Below are positions 18,615 through 28,992 of a stretch of 64,000 nucleotides of DNA, one piece after another. How positions within the stretch are numbered: the stretch's first letter is position 1; each line of letters starts with the position of its first letter. The DNA comes from Euborellia annulipes (lineage: Eukaryota > Arthropoda > Insecta > Dermaptera > Anisolabididae): contig JAKCPI010005689.1 of the NCBI GenBank assembly GCA_023213315.1, positions 372,001 to 436,000 of the forward strand. Reading direction: 5' to 3'. The notes beneath the pieces were generated by a model, which saw only the letters and a list, made by a program, of their open reading frames with translations, ran no database searches and was not told the DNA's origin. The translations under genes were made by a program, and so were the position numbers.

Positions 18615-20024
18615 ATGCATGATGTGATTGTAATTGGTGGGGGTGGGAATGCCGCACTGTGTGCCGCGCTCACTGCAAAGGAAAATGGCGCTTCTGTGCT
18701 GGTGCTAGAAGCAGCGCCTAAAGAATGGCGTGGTGGTAATTCACAACACACCCGTAACCTTCGCTGCATGCATGACGCTCCCCAGGATGTATTGGTTGAT
18801 GTCTACTCAGAAGAAGAATATTGGCAAGATCTGCTTAAAGTAACTGCTGGAAAAACCAATGAACACTTAGCACGACTTGTAATTCGTAGCACAGCAACCT
18901 GCCGCGACTGGATGCGTAAACATGGCGTGAATTTTCAGCCGCCGCTATCGGGTGCTTTACATGTTGCACGTACCAATGCATTTTTATGGGTGGCGGTAAA
19001 GCCCTCATTAATGCGTATTACCGTAGTGCCCAAGCGCTTGGCATCGAAATTTTATACAACACAAAAATTAAAGATCTAAAGTTAAACCAAGGACAGTTTG
19101 AAGCAGCGATTGCTGAAGATGGTCGTGTGTTTAAAGCAAAAAGCTGTGTATTGACCGCAGGTGGTTTTGAGTCAAATCTAGAATGGTTAAGAGAAGCATG
19201 GGGACAAAATGAAAATGGCGAATGGCCTGCCGATAATTTCATTATTCGTGGTACTCGCTTTAATCAAGGCAACTTACTCAAATTTATGATGGATCAAGGC
19301 GCCGATATTATTGGTGATCCATCGCAATCACACTGCGTAGCCGTAGATGCACGAGCACCCTTATATGACGGCGGCATTTGTACCCGAATTGACTGCGTTT
19401 CATTGGGTATTGTGGTCAATAACAAAGCCGAACGTTTTTACGATGAAGGCGAAGACTTCTGGCCAAAACGTTATGCGATTTGGGGCCGCCTTGTTGCCAA
19501 ACAGCCTCAGCAAATTGCCTATTCAATTATTGACTCAAAAGCGATTGGTCGTTTTATGCCACCTGTGTTTGCGGGTGTAAAAGCTCACAGCATTCAAGAG
19601 TTAGCCGAAAAATCGGGCTAGATGCAAAAACCTTGTGCCACACCGTAGAAGAGTTTAACCAATCTTGCGTGCAAGGCACCTTTTTAACCATACCGTTTTA
19701 GATGACTGCACTACCGAAAATATTGTGCCCAACAAAACCCACTGGGCCGTTCCACTTGATCGCCCACCTTTCTATGCCTATGCCCTCAAACCCGGCATTA
19801 CCTTTACCTATTTAGGTTTAAAAGTCGAAGACGATGCTGCTGTGCGTTTTAACAATAAAGCTAGCCGCAACCTGTTTGTCGCAGGTGAAATGATGGCAGG
19901 TAACGTACTCGGTCAGGGTTATACCGCAGGCGTTGGCATGTCGATCGGGACGACGTTTGGGCGAATTGCCGGAAAAAATGCAGCCCACTATGCACTTTCA
20001 CAAGGAGTTGAACATGAATGCTAA
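18615..20024 (+). pseudogene. tcuA: FAD-dependent tricarballylate dehydrogenase TcuA (several frameshifts)
   Basis: Flavoprotein of the succinate dehydrogenase/fumarate reductase flavoprotein family; TcuA oxidises tricarballylate to cis-aconitate. The N-terminus has the dinucleotide-binding GGGGNAALCAALTA (residues 8-21), followed by GGNSQHTRNLRC; the C-terminus has AGEMMAGNVLGQGYTAGVG, the family FAD-binding end. An AAAGGGAG site precedes the ATG. Three breaks occur: a T5 run at 18981-18985, a lost T near 19619 and a T5 run at 19681-19685; adding one base at each restores about 469 residues. Conservation between breaks favours sequence error, but clustering leaves real decay possible. It overlaps tcuB by 11 bases. 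Confidence 0.78.
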
Positions 20025-21185
20025 TAGCAAAGCCCTAATTCCAGTTGTTCAGCTCTCTGACCATGAGCAAGAAGTTCAAAGAGCCCTACAGATTTGTAAT
20101 GCTTGTCGTTACTGTGAGTCATTTTGTGCTGTATTTGCGGCCATGACCAAACGCCTTGAGTTTCTAATCAAGCCGATATTCATTACCTCGCAAACCTGTG
20201 CCATAACTGTGGTGCTTGCCTACACGCTTGCCAATATGCTCCACCACATGAGTTTGGTGTAAACATTCCAAAAGCAATGGCGCAAGTACGTTTGGAAACT
20301 TACCAAGAGTTTGCTACGCCTCAACCGCTAGGTAGACTTTATAAGTCTGTGGGTATTCCGTTTGTCTCGGCGTTAACACTTATTTTCTTTTTTTGCATGT
20401 TAGGTGTGGTGTGGTACAAAGGCACCGACCTATTTGCAGGCTACCAAGGTAATTTCTATGCGATTTTCCCGCATAACTTTTTAGCTCCTATTGTTTGGAG
20501 CAACCTTTACCATTGCGATTGTTCTGCTCGGCATTGGAATTAGTAAATTTTTGGCGACAAACCTCTAAAGTCATCCATGGCAAAGTTGAGAAACCCGATC
20601 TAATTCAAGCCACCCAAAATGTATTAACGCTTAAATATTTAGATGGTGGACATGGCAAAGGCTGTAATGAGCAAGATGACCGCTACACACAAATCCGACG
20701 TGTATTCCATCACCTGACGTTTTATGGCTTTATGTCTGCTTTGCAGCTACAAGCGTAGCGACTTTATATCACTACTTTCTTGACCTACATGCACCTTATC
20801 CTTACCTAAGCTTGCCTGTGATTTTAGGAACTTTAGGTGGAATTGGCTTAGTTGTCGGGCCATCTGGCACTCTATTTAAATCTTAAACGCCATCCGTTAC
20901 TGGTGACGGCGAGCAAAACCTATAGATCGAGGCTTTATCTTCCTTCTACTTATCGTTAGCGCTTCAGGGCTAGCACTCATGGCATTTCGCAATACCCCTT
21001 ACATGGCACTTTTACTGATTTTCCATTTAGCCACGGTCATGACATTCTTTATTACCATGCCATTTGGAAAGTTCGCACATGGTTTTTACCCGCAGTGCTT
21101 CTTTGCACTCAAATTTGCCATCGAAGAACGTATTTCCAAGAAACAATCATATGGATTCACAAAAGCATTCACTATCTTGACGTAG
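20014..21185 (+). pseudogene. tcuB: Tricarballylate utilisation protein TcuB (many frameshifts)
   Basis: Iron-sulfur and membrane electron-transfer partner that reoxidises TcuA (CitB family). The ATG at 20014 lies inside the tcuA end. Visible in order: cysteine cluster CNACRYCESFC (about residues 29-39), a second cluster CHNCGACLHACQ in another frame, then membrane segments (ALTLIFFFCMLGVVWY, LLLIFHLATVMTFFITMPFGKFAHG). At least six frame changes are needed, near 20163, 20495, 20550, 20736, 20873 and 20923, and the C-terminal stretch near 21090 is also distorted. The density is higher than anywhere else in the window, so poor sequence and genuine decay cannot be separated here. The true stop is uncertain. 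Confidence 0.72.
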
Positions 21186-21200
21186 TGAATGCTTTTTTAT
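21161..21200 (+). terminator. Intrinsic terminator after tcuB
   Basis: A 14-bp perfect stem (21161-21174 with 21183-21196, core GCATTCACTA) with an eight-base loop followed by T-rich sequence. It overlaps the apparent end of the distorted tcuB frame, which suggests the real stop lies slightly earlier. Confidence 0.85.
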
Positions 21201-21256
21201 TGTTTTTCGGCTTAGAACACTTCATGCCTTCCCTTACTTTTTACTATTGAAAATTC

Positions 21257-21771
21257 CTAAGCCATACATCGGCCACTTCGTGCCTTCGCTTTAATATTAT
21301 TAATCAGCATCGCCACCAAGACTAAAGACACTGCACCGACCAAAACAGGGGAAAATCAAAAACTCCACTCGTAATGTATGCTGCTCGCGGTAAGCAAAAT
21401 AGCCAAAGGATTGGCACCCGCAGGTGGATGAACACATTTAAAAACTTGCATGAGTGCAATGGCACAACCCACTGAAAAAGCAATTGTAAAAATAGAAACA
21501 CCCGCAAATTTTAGAAAAAACAATCCCACAAAAGCCGAAATAAGATGCCCAAATATAATATTTCTCGGCTGTGCCAAAGGAGACTGTGACACCGTATAGA
21601 GCAATACACAGGTCGCACCAAACGGCGCCATAATAAAGATATTATGTGTAAGTTTACTCAACCACAGAAGTATAAAAATACTGACTGTACCCCCCCAATA
21701 AGACTTCTTAAAATATCAACTTTAGTGGGCGATGGAGCCAGTTTTTCTTTGCCATGAAAGATCGAGAACAT
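21257..21771 (-). pseudogene. HPP-family membrane protein (frameshifted)
   Basis: Integral membrane protein of the HPP family, some members of which are nitrite transporters in cyanobacteria and plastids. The intact central part (21356-21661) shows four hydrophobic segments and the family motif KCVHPPAGANPLAI. The ATG at 21771 starts MFSIFHGKEKLAPSPTK, joined to the core across a C7 run (21690-21696) by one indel; the C-terminal helix (PVLVGAVSLVLVAMLINN) is reached through further indels near 21348-21365. It is divergent from a TetR gene with a perfect palindrome between them, so TetR probably represses it. Confidence 0.7.
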
Positions 21772-21825
21772 TGTTTTATTCCTCTAACAAAAAGTTGCTT
21801 TTTAAAAGCATATAGATAAAATTCC

Positions 21826-21849
21826 AAATAGTACAGATCTGTACTATTT
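21826..21849. promoter_or_regulatory. Perfect 24-bp palindrome, probable TetR operator
   Basis: Each half reads AAATAGTACAGA from outside to the centre, and the two halves are exactly self-complementary. It lies 19 bases before the TetR start and 54 bases before the divergent HPP gene. Position and symmetry fit a dimeric TetR-family operator controlling both promoters. Confidence 0.75.
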
Positions 21850-21868
21850 TATTTTTTGGAAAAGTTTT

Positions 21869-22417
21869 ATGTCAAAATCTGCCTTAAAAATATTAGATAC
21901 AGCCGAGAAGTTATTTAATGAAAATAGTTTTGTTGGCGTTGGCGTTGACCTGATTCGCGATGAGTCTGGCTGTTCCAAAACCACCATGTACACTTACTAT
22001 AAAAATAAAAATCAATTGGTTCAGTCTGTACTGATTGCTCGTGATGAACGCTTTAAGCAAAGCCTTTTAGGTTATGTGGGAGATGCAACGGGGTTAGAGG
22101 CTATTAATAAAATTCTTGATTGGCACACCAATTGGTTTAGACAAGATTTTTTTAAGGGCTGTTTATTTGTAAGAGCGGTCGCTGAATCTAACCAAGATGA
22201 TCAAGACATTATTTCTATTTCTAAAGCCCATAAGCAATGGATTAAAGAACTCATCGCGTCAAACTGCAATATGCAAAATGGTGAAACTTTATCTGAACTA
22301 ATCTATACGGTGATTGAAGGGCTAATTAGTCGTTTTTTAGTCGATGGCTTCGATGAGGCACTTGCGATAAATATGAAAAATTCTATTAATCAATTATTTA
22401 ATATCAATCAAAATTAA
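21869..22417 (+). CDS. TetR-family transcriptional regulator
   Basis: Repressor-type regulator of 182 residues. The N-terminal helix-turn-helix covers residues 5-50 (ILDTAEKLFNENSFVGVGVD, then GCSKTTMYTYYKNKNQLV as turn and recognition helix). The ligand-binding remainder (DWHTNWFRQDFFKGCLFVRA) resembles the TetR_C domain of YcdC/AcrR-like proteins that sense small lipophilic molecules. A 24-bp perfect palindrome just upstream suggests autoregulation and control of the divergent HPP gene. Confidence 0.88.
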   Translation: MSKSALKILDTAEKLFNENSFVGVGVDLIRDESGCSKTTMYTYYKNKNQLVQSVLIARDERFKQSLLGYVGDATGLEAINKILDWHTNWFRQDFFKGCLFVRAVAESNQDDQDIISISKAHKQWIKELIASNCNMQNGETLSELIYTVIEGLISRFLVDGFDEALAINMKNSINQLFNINQN

Positions 22418-22418
22418 T

Positions 22419-22442
22419 AATTGCAGCCCGATAGCTGCAATT
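22419..22442. terminator. Hairpin between convergent TetR and CoA-transferase genes
   Basis: A perfect 9-bp stem AATTGCAGC/GCTGCAATT with a six-base loop lies in the 43-base gap between the two convergent genes. A T-tract is missing on both sides, so termination strength is uncertain. Confidence 0.5.
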
Positions 22443-22460
22443 GAATAAATGGAATTTTAG

Positions 22461-23690
22461 CTACGAAACTTCCCCATCAATAATGCCTTTCTCTTTTAAC
22501 GCTGCTAATTCATCAGTTGTTTTAAATCTCGATAAAATTTGAGCGGTATGTTCATCGAGCTCTGGCGGTGCGTGATGATATTCAACTGGAGTATCAGACA
22601 ACTTGATCGGTGAGCCAATCGTTTGAAAGTTTTCATTTAAACGATGAGGAATATTCACCACCAAATTGCGATGTACAATTTGTGGTTCAGCCAAGGCATC
22701 TTCAATAGAGTTGATAACACCTACAGGTACTTTAAGCGCATGAATCATCTCGACCCATTCTTTAGCGGTTTTCTGCAAAAAGTGCTCCGACAATAAAGGA
22801 ATTAGTTCATCTCGATACTTTACTCGGTCTTGATTACGCACAAATTTTTCATTTTCGAGCAGCTCTGGATAACCAATCGCAATGCACAAATCTTTAAACT
22901 GTTTGTCGTTACCACACGCAATAATAAATTCTTTATCTTTAGCCTTAAAGGTTTGATACGGCACAATACTTGGGTGCTGATTACCCATGCGCTGTGGTGC
23001 TTTACCTGAGGCTAAATAGTTCATTCCCTGATTTGCCAGTGCCGCAACCTGCACATCAAGGAGTGACATATCAATATATTGACCACGCCCTGTGTGCGAA
23101 CGTGCAATCAAGGCCGCCTGAATGGCAATGGTTGAATACAATCCAGTTTGAATGTCTACCACAGCCACACCAACCTTTTGCGCACCACCGCCTGTGACAT
23201 CATCTGACTCACCAGTAATGCTCATTAAGCCAGACATGCCTTGAATAATAAAATCATAACCGGGTTCTTCTGCACGTGGACCATCTTGCCCAAAACCAGT
23301 AATCGAGCAATAAACAAGATTTGGGTTTAACTCACTTAATGATGCGTAATCCAAACCATATTTAGTCAAAGATCCTGTCTTATAATTTTCAATTACAACA
23401 TCGGCAGTCTTGGCAATTTCATAAATTAAGGCCTGACCTTCTGGAGTTGTAATATCCACAGCAACAGAATATTTATTACGGTTGGTACACTGAAAATAGC
23501 CAGATTCACGGGTCATGTTTCCGTCTTGATTGGGCATCCATGGTGGTCCCCACATACGGGTGTCATCACCAACTCGAGGACGTTCAATTTTAATGACTTC
23601 TGCGCCAAGGTCTGCCAAGATTTGTCCACACCACGGTCCCGCAAGCACACGACTTAAATCTAAAACCCGAATTCCTTGTAATGCACCCAT
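22461..23690 (-). CDS. gcdG: Family III CoA-transferase, probable succinate/glutarate CoA-transferase
   Basis: CaiB/BaiF-family CoA-transferase of 409 residues. It has the N-terminal LDLSRVLAGPWCGQILADLGAEVIKIERP (about residues 10-38) and the catalytic aspartate in VGVAVVDIQTGLYS near residue 170. Its setting with glutaryl-CoA dehydrogenase and a divergent LysR gene is that of the glutarate pathway, in which the enzyme moves CoA from succinyl-CoA to glutarate, giving glutaryl-CoA. It follows the MFS permease gene by 54 bases, probably in one transcript. The family is certain; glutarate as substrate is inferred from context. Confidence 0.85.
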   Translation of the reverse strand: MGALQGIRVLDLSRVLAGPWCGQILADLGAEVIKIERPRVGDDTRMWGPPWMPNQDGNMTRESGYFQCTNRNKYSVAVDITTPEGQALIYEIAKTADVVIENYKTGSLTKYGLDYASLSELNPNLVYCSITGFGQDGPRAEEPGYDFIIQGMSGLMSITGESDDVTGGGAQKVGVAVVDIQTGLYSTIAIQAALIARSHTGRGQYIDMSLLDVQVAALANQGMNYLASGKAPQRMGNQHPSIVPYQTFKAKDKEFIIACGNDKQFKDLCIAIGYPELLENEKFVRNQDRVKYRDELIPLLSEHFLQKTAKEWVEMIHALKVPVGVINSIEDALAEPQIVHRNLVVNIPHRLNENFQTIGSPIKLSDTPVEYHHAPPELDEHTAQILSRFKTTDELAALKEKGIIDGEVS

Positions 23691-23744
23691 AACGATACCC
23701 TTCCTTATCTTTTTAGAAGGTACTCAACGCACCTTCTTCATTGT

Positions 23745-25068
23745 TTATGATTGTTTTTGCGGATCGTACTGACGATCTTTAATAAATAAGCCTGGCAATA
23801 CACCCGCAACAAAATATGCAGCGCCCATCACAATAAATGCCATAGTAAACGTACCACCCGATGCCAAAGAAACCAATGGTTGCAGGTGCAATAGCTGCCC
23901 CAACACGACCAATGTTATAGGCACCGCCAATGGCTGTTCCGCGTACATCAGTTGAAAAACTTTCAGCCATATACGTCGCGTTTACACCGTATGGAATGCC
24001 ATATAAGAAGCCAAAAGTGATCAATAAATACAAAATATTGTCAGGCGTATTAAAGAAAATAATGATGGGCAAAAACACGGCGCTGGCAATTGTTCCAAAC
24101 ACGAAAACAGCACGGCGGTTAAATTTATCCGCAAGATAACCTGCTAAAATTTTGCCTAAAATCATTGCTGTATATGAACCCACCATATAACTGGTTAAGT
24201 TTTTAAAGTTCATATGCACTTCTGTTTCTAAATAACTTGGCATCCAGTTGTTAATACCGTAATAACCAAATTGTAAGAAGAATGCTGTAGTCATCCACAA
24301 CAAAAACATTTTACGGTGCTTAAAGTTATTAAAAATTTGCTTATAGATACTGCTACTTTTTGGTTTCTCAGTCGCTACAATTTCTTTAGGCTGTCTGTTG
24401 TCTTGTAAACTTTCAATTTTGGTTAACTGCCAAGATTTTGGCTCTGGCACAAATCGTTGTAGAAAAATATTAACGAAAGCAGGCACTACGGTCAGAAAGA
24501 ACAAAACACGCCAGCCATGATCCGGAATAATCGCCCCTGCTAATAGCGTCGCAGCAATATAACCCACTGTTTGACCAGTCTGTAACGTACCCAATACCGT
24601 TGTCCGGTAAGTTGTTGGCACATATTCAGCCATTAATGTATTACAGGCCATATACAGTGCTCCGATTCCTAAAGCACCAATAAAGCGTAAAGCCATAAAT
24701 TGCTCGAAGCTTTGCGTAAAACCTAATAAACAAGTCGCTACCGAAAAGAAGGTTACCGAGTTGGCAATCGTTCGCACGCGACCAAACTTATCACATGCCC
24801 AACCACCCAAAATACCGCCAACGCCCATTCCTGCCAAAGAAGCACTCCCCAATGCACCCGCTTGAAAGGTACTTAAACCAAACTCTGCCTTTAAACTGGT
24901 CAAACTATAAGACAGCAGCATAATATCAACGCCATCGACCACCATCGCAAAATAGGCAAATAGCAACGCCCATTTCCATGTATGAGGTCCGATCTTTTCA
25001 TATGTTCCAAGATTGCTTGGAAATGTAGTTTTTAACTCTTTCGATATTGCCTGAACGTCATTGTTCAT
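23745..25068 (-). CDS. MFS organic acid:proton symporter, AAHS family (frameshifted near C-terminus)
   Basis: Inner-membrane permease of the aromatic acid:H+ symporter type, about 440 residues when joined. Helix 1 carries the acidic motif MVVDGVDIMLLSYSL (residues about 42-56), and loop 2-3 carries GWACDKFGRVRT. Twelve helices are split by a hydrophilic loop rich in lysine (about 225-245). The frame changes at the short A-run 23866-23868 (minus strand TTT): one base fewer replaces the aberrant end by GFLASGGTFTMAFIVMGAAY. It lies between gcdH and the CoA-transferase, so it probably imports glutarate or a related dicarboxylate; this is inferred. Confidence 0.82.
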
Positions 25069-25251
25069 CTTTAGTTCCTCATTTTCCCAAATGAGTCATC
25101 GATAGCTTACTTATGTTTTCTGTATGACTTAATCTTCTATACTTTTCATTATCTTACATTCAAATTTAAGTACACAGAGGCGCATCTTCACATGAGTATC
25201 CTTACGATGAATCTTGTCATTATCTATAAATTTTTGCGTAAAAATCCCTAA

Positions 25252-25273
25252 AGGTGCTCTTGAAAGAACACCT
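25252..25273 (-). terminator. Terminator-like hairpin after gcdH
   Basis: On the minus strand AGGTGTTCTT pairs with AAGAGCACCT (one G-T pair, very small loop), followed by TTTAGGGATTTTT. It lies 23 bases after the gcdH stop and separates it from the MFS gene. Confidence 0.5.
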
Positions 25274-25295
25274 CCATCTTTTAAAAATGAATGAG

Positions 25296-26516
25296 TTAGT
25301 TACTAAATGCCGCGATGCCTGTTTGTGCACGACCTAAAATCAAGGCATGAACGTCATGTGTACCTTCATAGGTATTCACAACTTCAAGATTAACTAAATG
25401 ACGTGCCACACCAAATTCATCACTAATACCGTTTCCACCCATCATGTCGCGTGCCATGCGGGCAATATCAAGCGCCTTTCCACAGTTGTTACGCTTAATT
25501 AAAGATGTGCCTTCAACTGACGCAATGCCTTCATCTTTCATACGACCAAAACGTAAAGCTACTTGCAAGCCTAATGCAATTTCAGTTTGCATATCTGCAA
25601 GTTTCTTTTGAATCAATTGATTTGCAGCCAACGGACGACCAAATTGTTTACGGTCCATGGTGTATTGATGTGCGGTATGCCAACAGAACTCGGCAGCACC
25701 CATTGCACCCCATGCAATGCCATAGCGGGCACTATTTAGGCAAGTGAACGGACCACGTAATCCTCGAACTTCAGGGAATGCATTTTCTTCGGGTACAAAA
25801 ACGTTATCCATCACAATTTCACCCGTAATCGATGCACGTAAACCGACCTTGCCATGAATGGCAGGCGCAGATAGCCCTTCCCAACCCTTTTCTAAAATGA
25901 AGCCTCGAATATCACCAACATTGCCTTCCGCAGAAACTTCTTTTGCCCACACTACAAACACATCAGCAATTGGGCTATTGGTAATCCACATTTTTGCGCC
26001 AGTTAAACGATAACCGCCGTCAACTTTTTTAGCACGCGTAATCATACTGCCTGGGTCTGAGCCATGGTCAGGTTCTGTTAAACCAAAACAGCCAATGAAT
26101 TCACCAGTTGCCAATTTAGGTAAGTACTTCTGTTTTTGCTCTTCGGTACCAAATTCATGAATTGGAACCATCACCAATGAGCTTTGCACACTCGCCATAG
26201 AGCGGTAGCCCGAATCGACATATTCAATTTCACGCGCAACCAAACCATAACTCACATAGTTCAAACCCGCACCGCCATATTGCTCAGGAATAGTTGGCCC
26301 CAATAAGCCAAGCTCTCCCATTTCACGAAAAATAGACGGATCTGTTTTTTCATGACGGAACTGTTCAAGTACACGTGGTTGCAGGCGTTCTTGGCAATAA
26401 GCATGAGCCGCATCACGAATCATGCGTTCATCTTCGGTAAGCTGTTGCTCAATTAAAAATGGGTCTTGCCAGTTAAATTGAACTTTTGCTTTTTTTGTTG
26501 TCACCATGTGATTCAT
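25296..26516 (-). CDS. gcdH: Glutaryl-CoA dehydrogenase
   Basis: FAD enzyme that oxidises and decarboxylates glutaryl-CoA to crotonyl-CoA in lysine and glutarate catabolism. It has 406 residues. Acyl-CoA dehydrogenase domains occur in order: N-terminal helices, the beta domain with [16 protein letters not shown] (about 143-158) and WITNSP, and the C-terminal helical domain with the catalytic glutamate in [17 protein letters not shown] near residue 385, close to the GcdH consensus. GAGG six bases before the ATG supports the start. It is divergent from a LysR gene, the layout of P. putida gcdR-gcdHG. Confidence 0.93.
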   Translation of the reverse strand: MNHMVTTKKAKVQFNWQDPFLIEQQLTEDERMIRDAAHAYCQERLQPRVLEQFRHEKTDPSIFREMGELGLLGPTIPEQYGGAGLNYVSYGLVAREIEYVDSGYRSMASVQSSLVMVPIHEFGTEEQKQKYLPKLATGEFIGCFGLTEPDHGSDPGSMITRAKKVDGGYRLTGAKMWITNSPIADVFVVWAKEVSAEGNVGDIRGFILEKGWEGLSAPAIHGKVGLRASITGEIVMDNVFVPEENAFPEVRGLRGPFTCLNSARYGIAWGAMGAAEFCWHTAHQYTMDRKQFGRPLAANQLIQKKLADMQTEIALGLQVALRFGRMKDEGIASVEGTSLIKRNNCGKALDIARMARDMMGGNGISDEFGVARHLVNLEVVNTYEGTHDVHALILGRAQTGIAAFSN

Positions 26517-26762
26517 CGCATCCTCTGCTTGATTTGATCTTCTTTATTTGACTCGATGTTATGCGTGAAAAATGCAGTAATCAAACGATAAATCTTCATG
26601 CAGATATGCGACTTACGCATATTTAAAATAAGTCGCATTAAATTTAGATAATTAATTGGTTGTATTCCATTAAAAATGGCTTGTTTTTAGACTAGACTCT
26701 GCTATCTGCATTTAGGTCATATGCTGTTTTGAAATATGACGACAAATAAAAGGATTTTATTT

Positions 26763-27711
26763 ATGCGAAGAAGTATCCCATCAATTCAGGGCCTGATTTG
26801 CTTTGAAAGTGCAGCAAAACATCTAAGTTATACCTATGCTGCGCAAGAGTTATGTATTACCCAAAGTGCGGTATCTCGCCAAATTCAGCAGCTAGAAGAT
26901 TTCTTGGGTGTTGAATTATTCATACGTACTCGGCACGGCGTTGAACTCACCATTGCAGGTCAGCAATATTTTAAAAGCATTAAACCCTACTTGTTAGGGC
27001 TAGAGAAATGTACAGCCGATGTGATTTCTCATAAGGGTTTAGGTGGTACGCTAAAATTGGGGGTGGTGCCGACCTTTGCAACGCGTTGGCTGTTACCCAA
27101 ACTTCATCTTTTAAATCAAAAACACCCTGAAATTACGGTTCATTTAGAAACCAGTACCAAACCTTTTTTATTTAATGACAATATTTTTGACGCAGCTATT
27201 TTTGCAGGAACGCAGCAGCAAATTGACCACTGGCCCGGCATACAAGCGCATTATTTAATGGATGAAGAAATTGTACCTATTTGCTCACCAAGGCTGATCG
27301 AAAAGTATTTTCCCGATGCCATCATGATCAATGAAAATACCTATGACTTAAGCTGCGAGGATTTACTAAAAATTCCCCTGCTACAACAAACGACTCGACC
27401 TAGCATTTGGCAAGAATGGTTTCTGACTCATCACATGCAACATCCAAAACCTTTTGATGGACAACGTCATGAGTTATTTTCGATGCTTGCGGTTGCCGCA
27501 AGCCATGACATGGGAATGGCTCTAATTCCACAAATGTTGATTGAGTCTGAATTACAAAAAAAAGGAACTGGTGATTGTTTCCAATAAAAAACTAAAAGGC
27601 AGCCGAAAGTATTATCTCATTCATTCAAGCCAAGACATCACCCCAACCATTCAGAAATTTGTTGAATGGATTTACCACGAATTAGAGCAGCTAAAAAGTA
27701 GTATAAATTAG
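26763..27711 (+). CDS. gcdR: LysR-family regulator of glutarate genes (frameshifted near C-terminus)
   Basis: GcvA-type LysR regulator. I start it at ATG 26763 (MRRSIPSIQGLICFESAAKH), which has AAGGA eight bases upstream, rather than the earlier ATG at 26736. The helix-turn-helix lies in TYAAQELCITQSAVSRQIQQ, and the effector domain begins near residue 90 (GTLKLGVVPTFATRWLLPKL). The frame breaks in the A8 run 27556-27563; one A fewer continues through LVIVSNKKLKGSRKYYLIH to a stop at 27711, giving about 315 residues. It is divergent from gcdH, so it is probably the GcdR activator. Confidence 0.8.
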
Positions 27712-27756
27712 CTCAGCAGCTTTTATTGAATACCCAATATTGCGACTTATACTCAT

Positions 27757-27794
27757 AAAAAAAGATTGTGATTGATGAGATCACAACCTTTTTA
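27757..27794. terminator. Bidirectional terminator between LysR and alcohol dehydrogenase genes
   Basis: Stem TTGTGAT/ATCACAA (27766-27772 with 27780-27786), extended by a mismatch and AAAG/CTTT, flanked by an A-run and a T-run. It serves two convergent genes. Confidence 0.8.
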
Positions 27795-27816
27795 ATTAAC
27801 CGTAATTTACTTTAAA

Positions 27817-28992
27817 TTAATGACTCATCAATTGAATGTCTGAACCACTACGTTTTGGGTCAATCAAAATTTTGGCATGTTGTTCAGGGTCGCGTAACGC
27901 TTCAAATGCACTCATAACACCCTCTAAGCCGACAACACCGGTAATAAGTGGTGAGCAGTTCACTTTACCTTCTGCAATCATGTGTAGCGCATCTCGGAAC
28001 TCAAGTGGTGTATACCCCAACACAAACTGAATTTCTAACTCTTTATTAATCGCAAGTGCTGGTTCTATTTTGTCACTTTGCATGCACACCCCAACCCCGA
28101 CAATTCGGGAAAACAAAGGTGCACCTTCAATAATTTGCTGTAAAACACCTGGTACGCCAACACATTCAAAAATAACGGGACGTTTTGGCAGAGCACCCAA
28201 CTTATCAATCATGCGCCATCCATGCCACCACGGTAAGCGTGTCGCTTGCAACTTATCAAAAAGCCCCATGCCCATATTAATTGCATCAGAAACATTGCCC
28301 AGCAAACCAAATTCTTTCCAGTTGGCAAATGGCGATGTCTGTTTAGGATCTACCACAATATCGGCACCACATTGCTCGGCAAGCTTACGACGGTTTGGTG
28401 AAAAGTCACTGGCAACCACGGTTTTAACCCCAGCCGCTTTAAGCATTAAAATAACACCTAGCCCAACAGGGCCACAGCCAATCACAATAGCAGGTTCACT
28501 GGTTTTCACACGGCTACGACGAACGGCATGCAATGCAACCGCCATAGGTTCAGTCATGGCTGCACTATCTGCATCTAGGCCATTTGGCACTTCAAACATT
28601 AAACTCGATTGAGCTAGTACTTGCTCGGCATAACCACCCGAAGCATTTGGTGAAAGCCCTGTAGATAAATAACCATGCTGATCTACATTTAAAAGAGGCA
28701 TTGCACAAACGAGTGTATCGGCTTTAAATTTATGACGAGTTTTCGGACCATAATCCAAAACTTTGCCACAAAACTCATGTCCCAGTACGAATGGATCGGT
28801 AGATTTTGCTAAACCATTAAACCCGACACGTGCGGCTAAATCATGCATGTGGTCGCAGTGATGTTGCATATGCAAATCAGAGCCACAAATCCCGCATCGA
28901 ACCACTTCGAATAACACCTGCCCTTTTGCAGGCGTTAATTTCGGCTGGTCTACTACTTCTAATTTTGCTTGATGACAAAGTACCGACTTCAT
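27817..28992 (-). CDS. Zinc-binding medium-chain alcohol dehydrogenase, butanediol-dehydrogenase-like
   Basis: NAD(P)-dependent oxidoreductase of the MDR superfamily, 391 residues from the ATG at 28992, which has AGGA upstream; the frame is open further upstream but has no better start. Catalytic zinc ligands sit in CGICGSDLH (about residues 34-42) and GHEFCG (74-79). The cofactor fold is marked by VIGCGPVGLGVILMLKAAG near 175. The four closely spaced cysteines of the structural zinc site are absent. Insertions around 230-275 (LPWWHGWRMIDKLG) set it apart from short sorbitol-type enzymes. Neighbours give no substrate clue; 2,3-butanediol or threonine are only guesses from the family. Confidence 0.8.
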   Translation of the reverse strand: MKSVLCHQAKLEVVDQPKLTPAKGQVLFEVVRCGICGSDLHMQHHCDHMHDLAARVGFNGLAKSTDPFVLGHEFCGKVLDYGPKTRHKFKADTLVCAMPLLNVDQHGYLSTGLSPNASGGYAEQVLAQSSLMFEVPNGLDADSAAMTEPMAVALHAVRRSRVKTSEPAIVIGCGPVGLGVILMLKAAGVKTVVASDFSPNRRKLAEQCGADIVVDPKQTSPFANWKEFGLLGNVSDAINMGMGLFDKLQATRLPWWHGWRMIDKLGALPKRPVIFECVGVPGVLQQIIEGAPLFSRIVGVGVCMQSDKIEPALAINKELEIQFVLGYTPLEFRDALHMIAEGKVNCSPLITGVVGLEGVMSAFEALRDPEQHAKILIDPKRSGSDIQLMSH

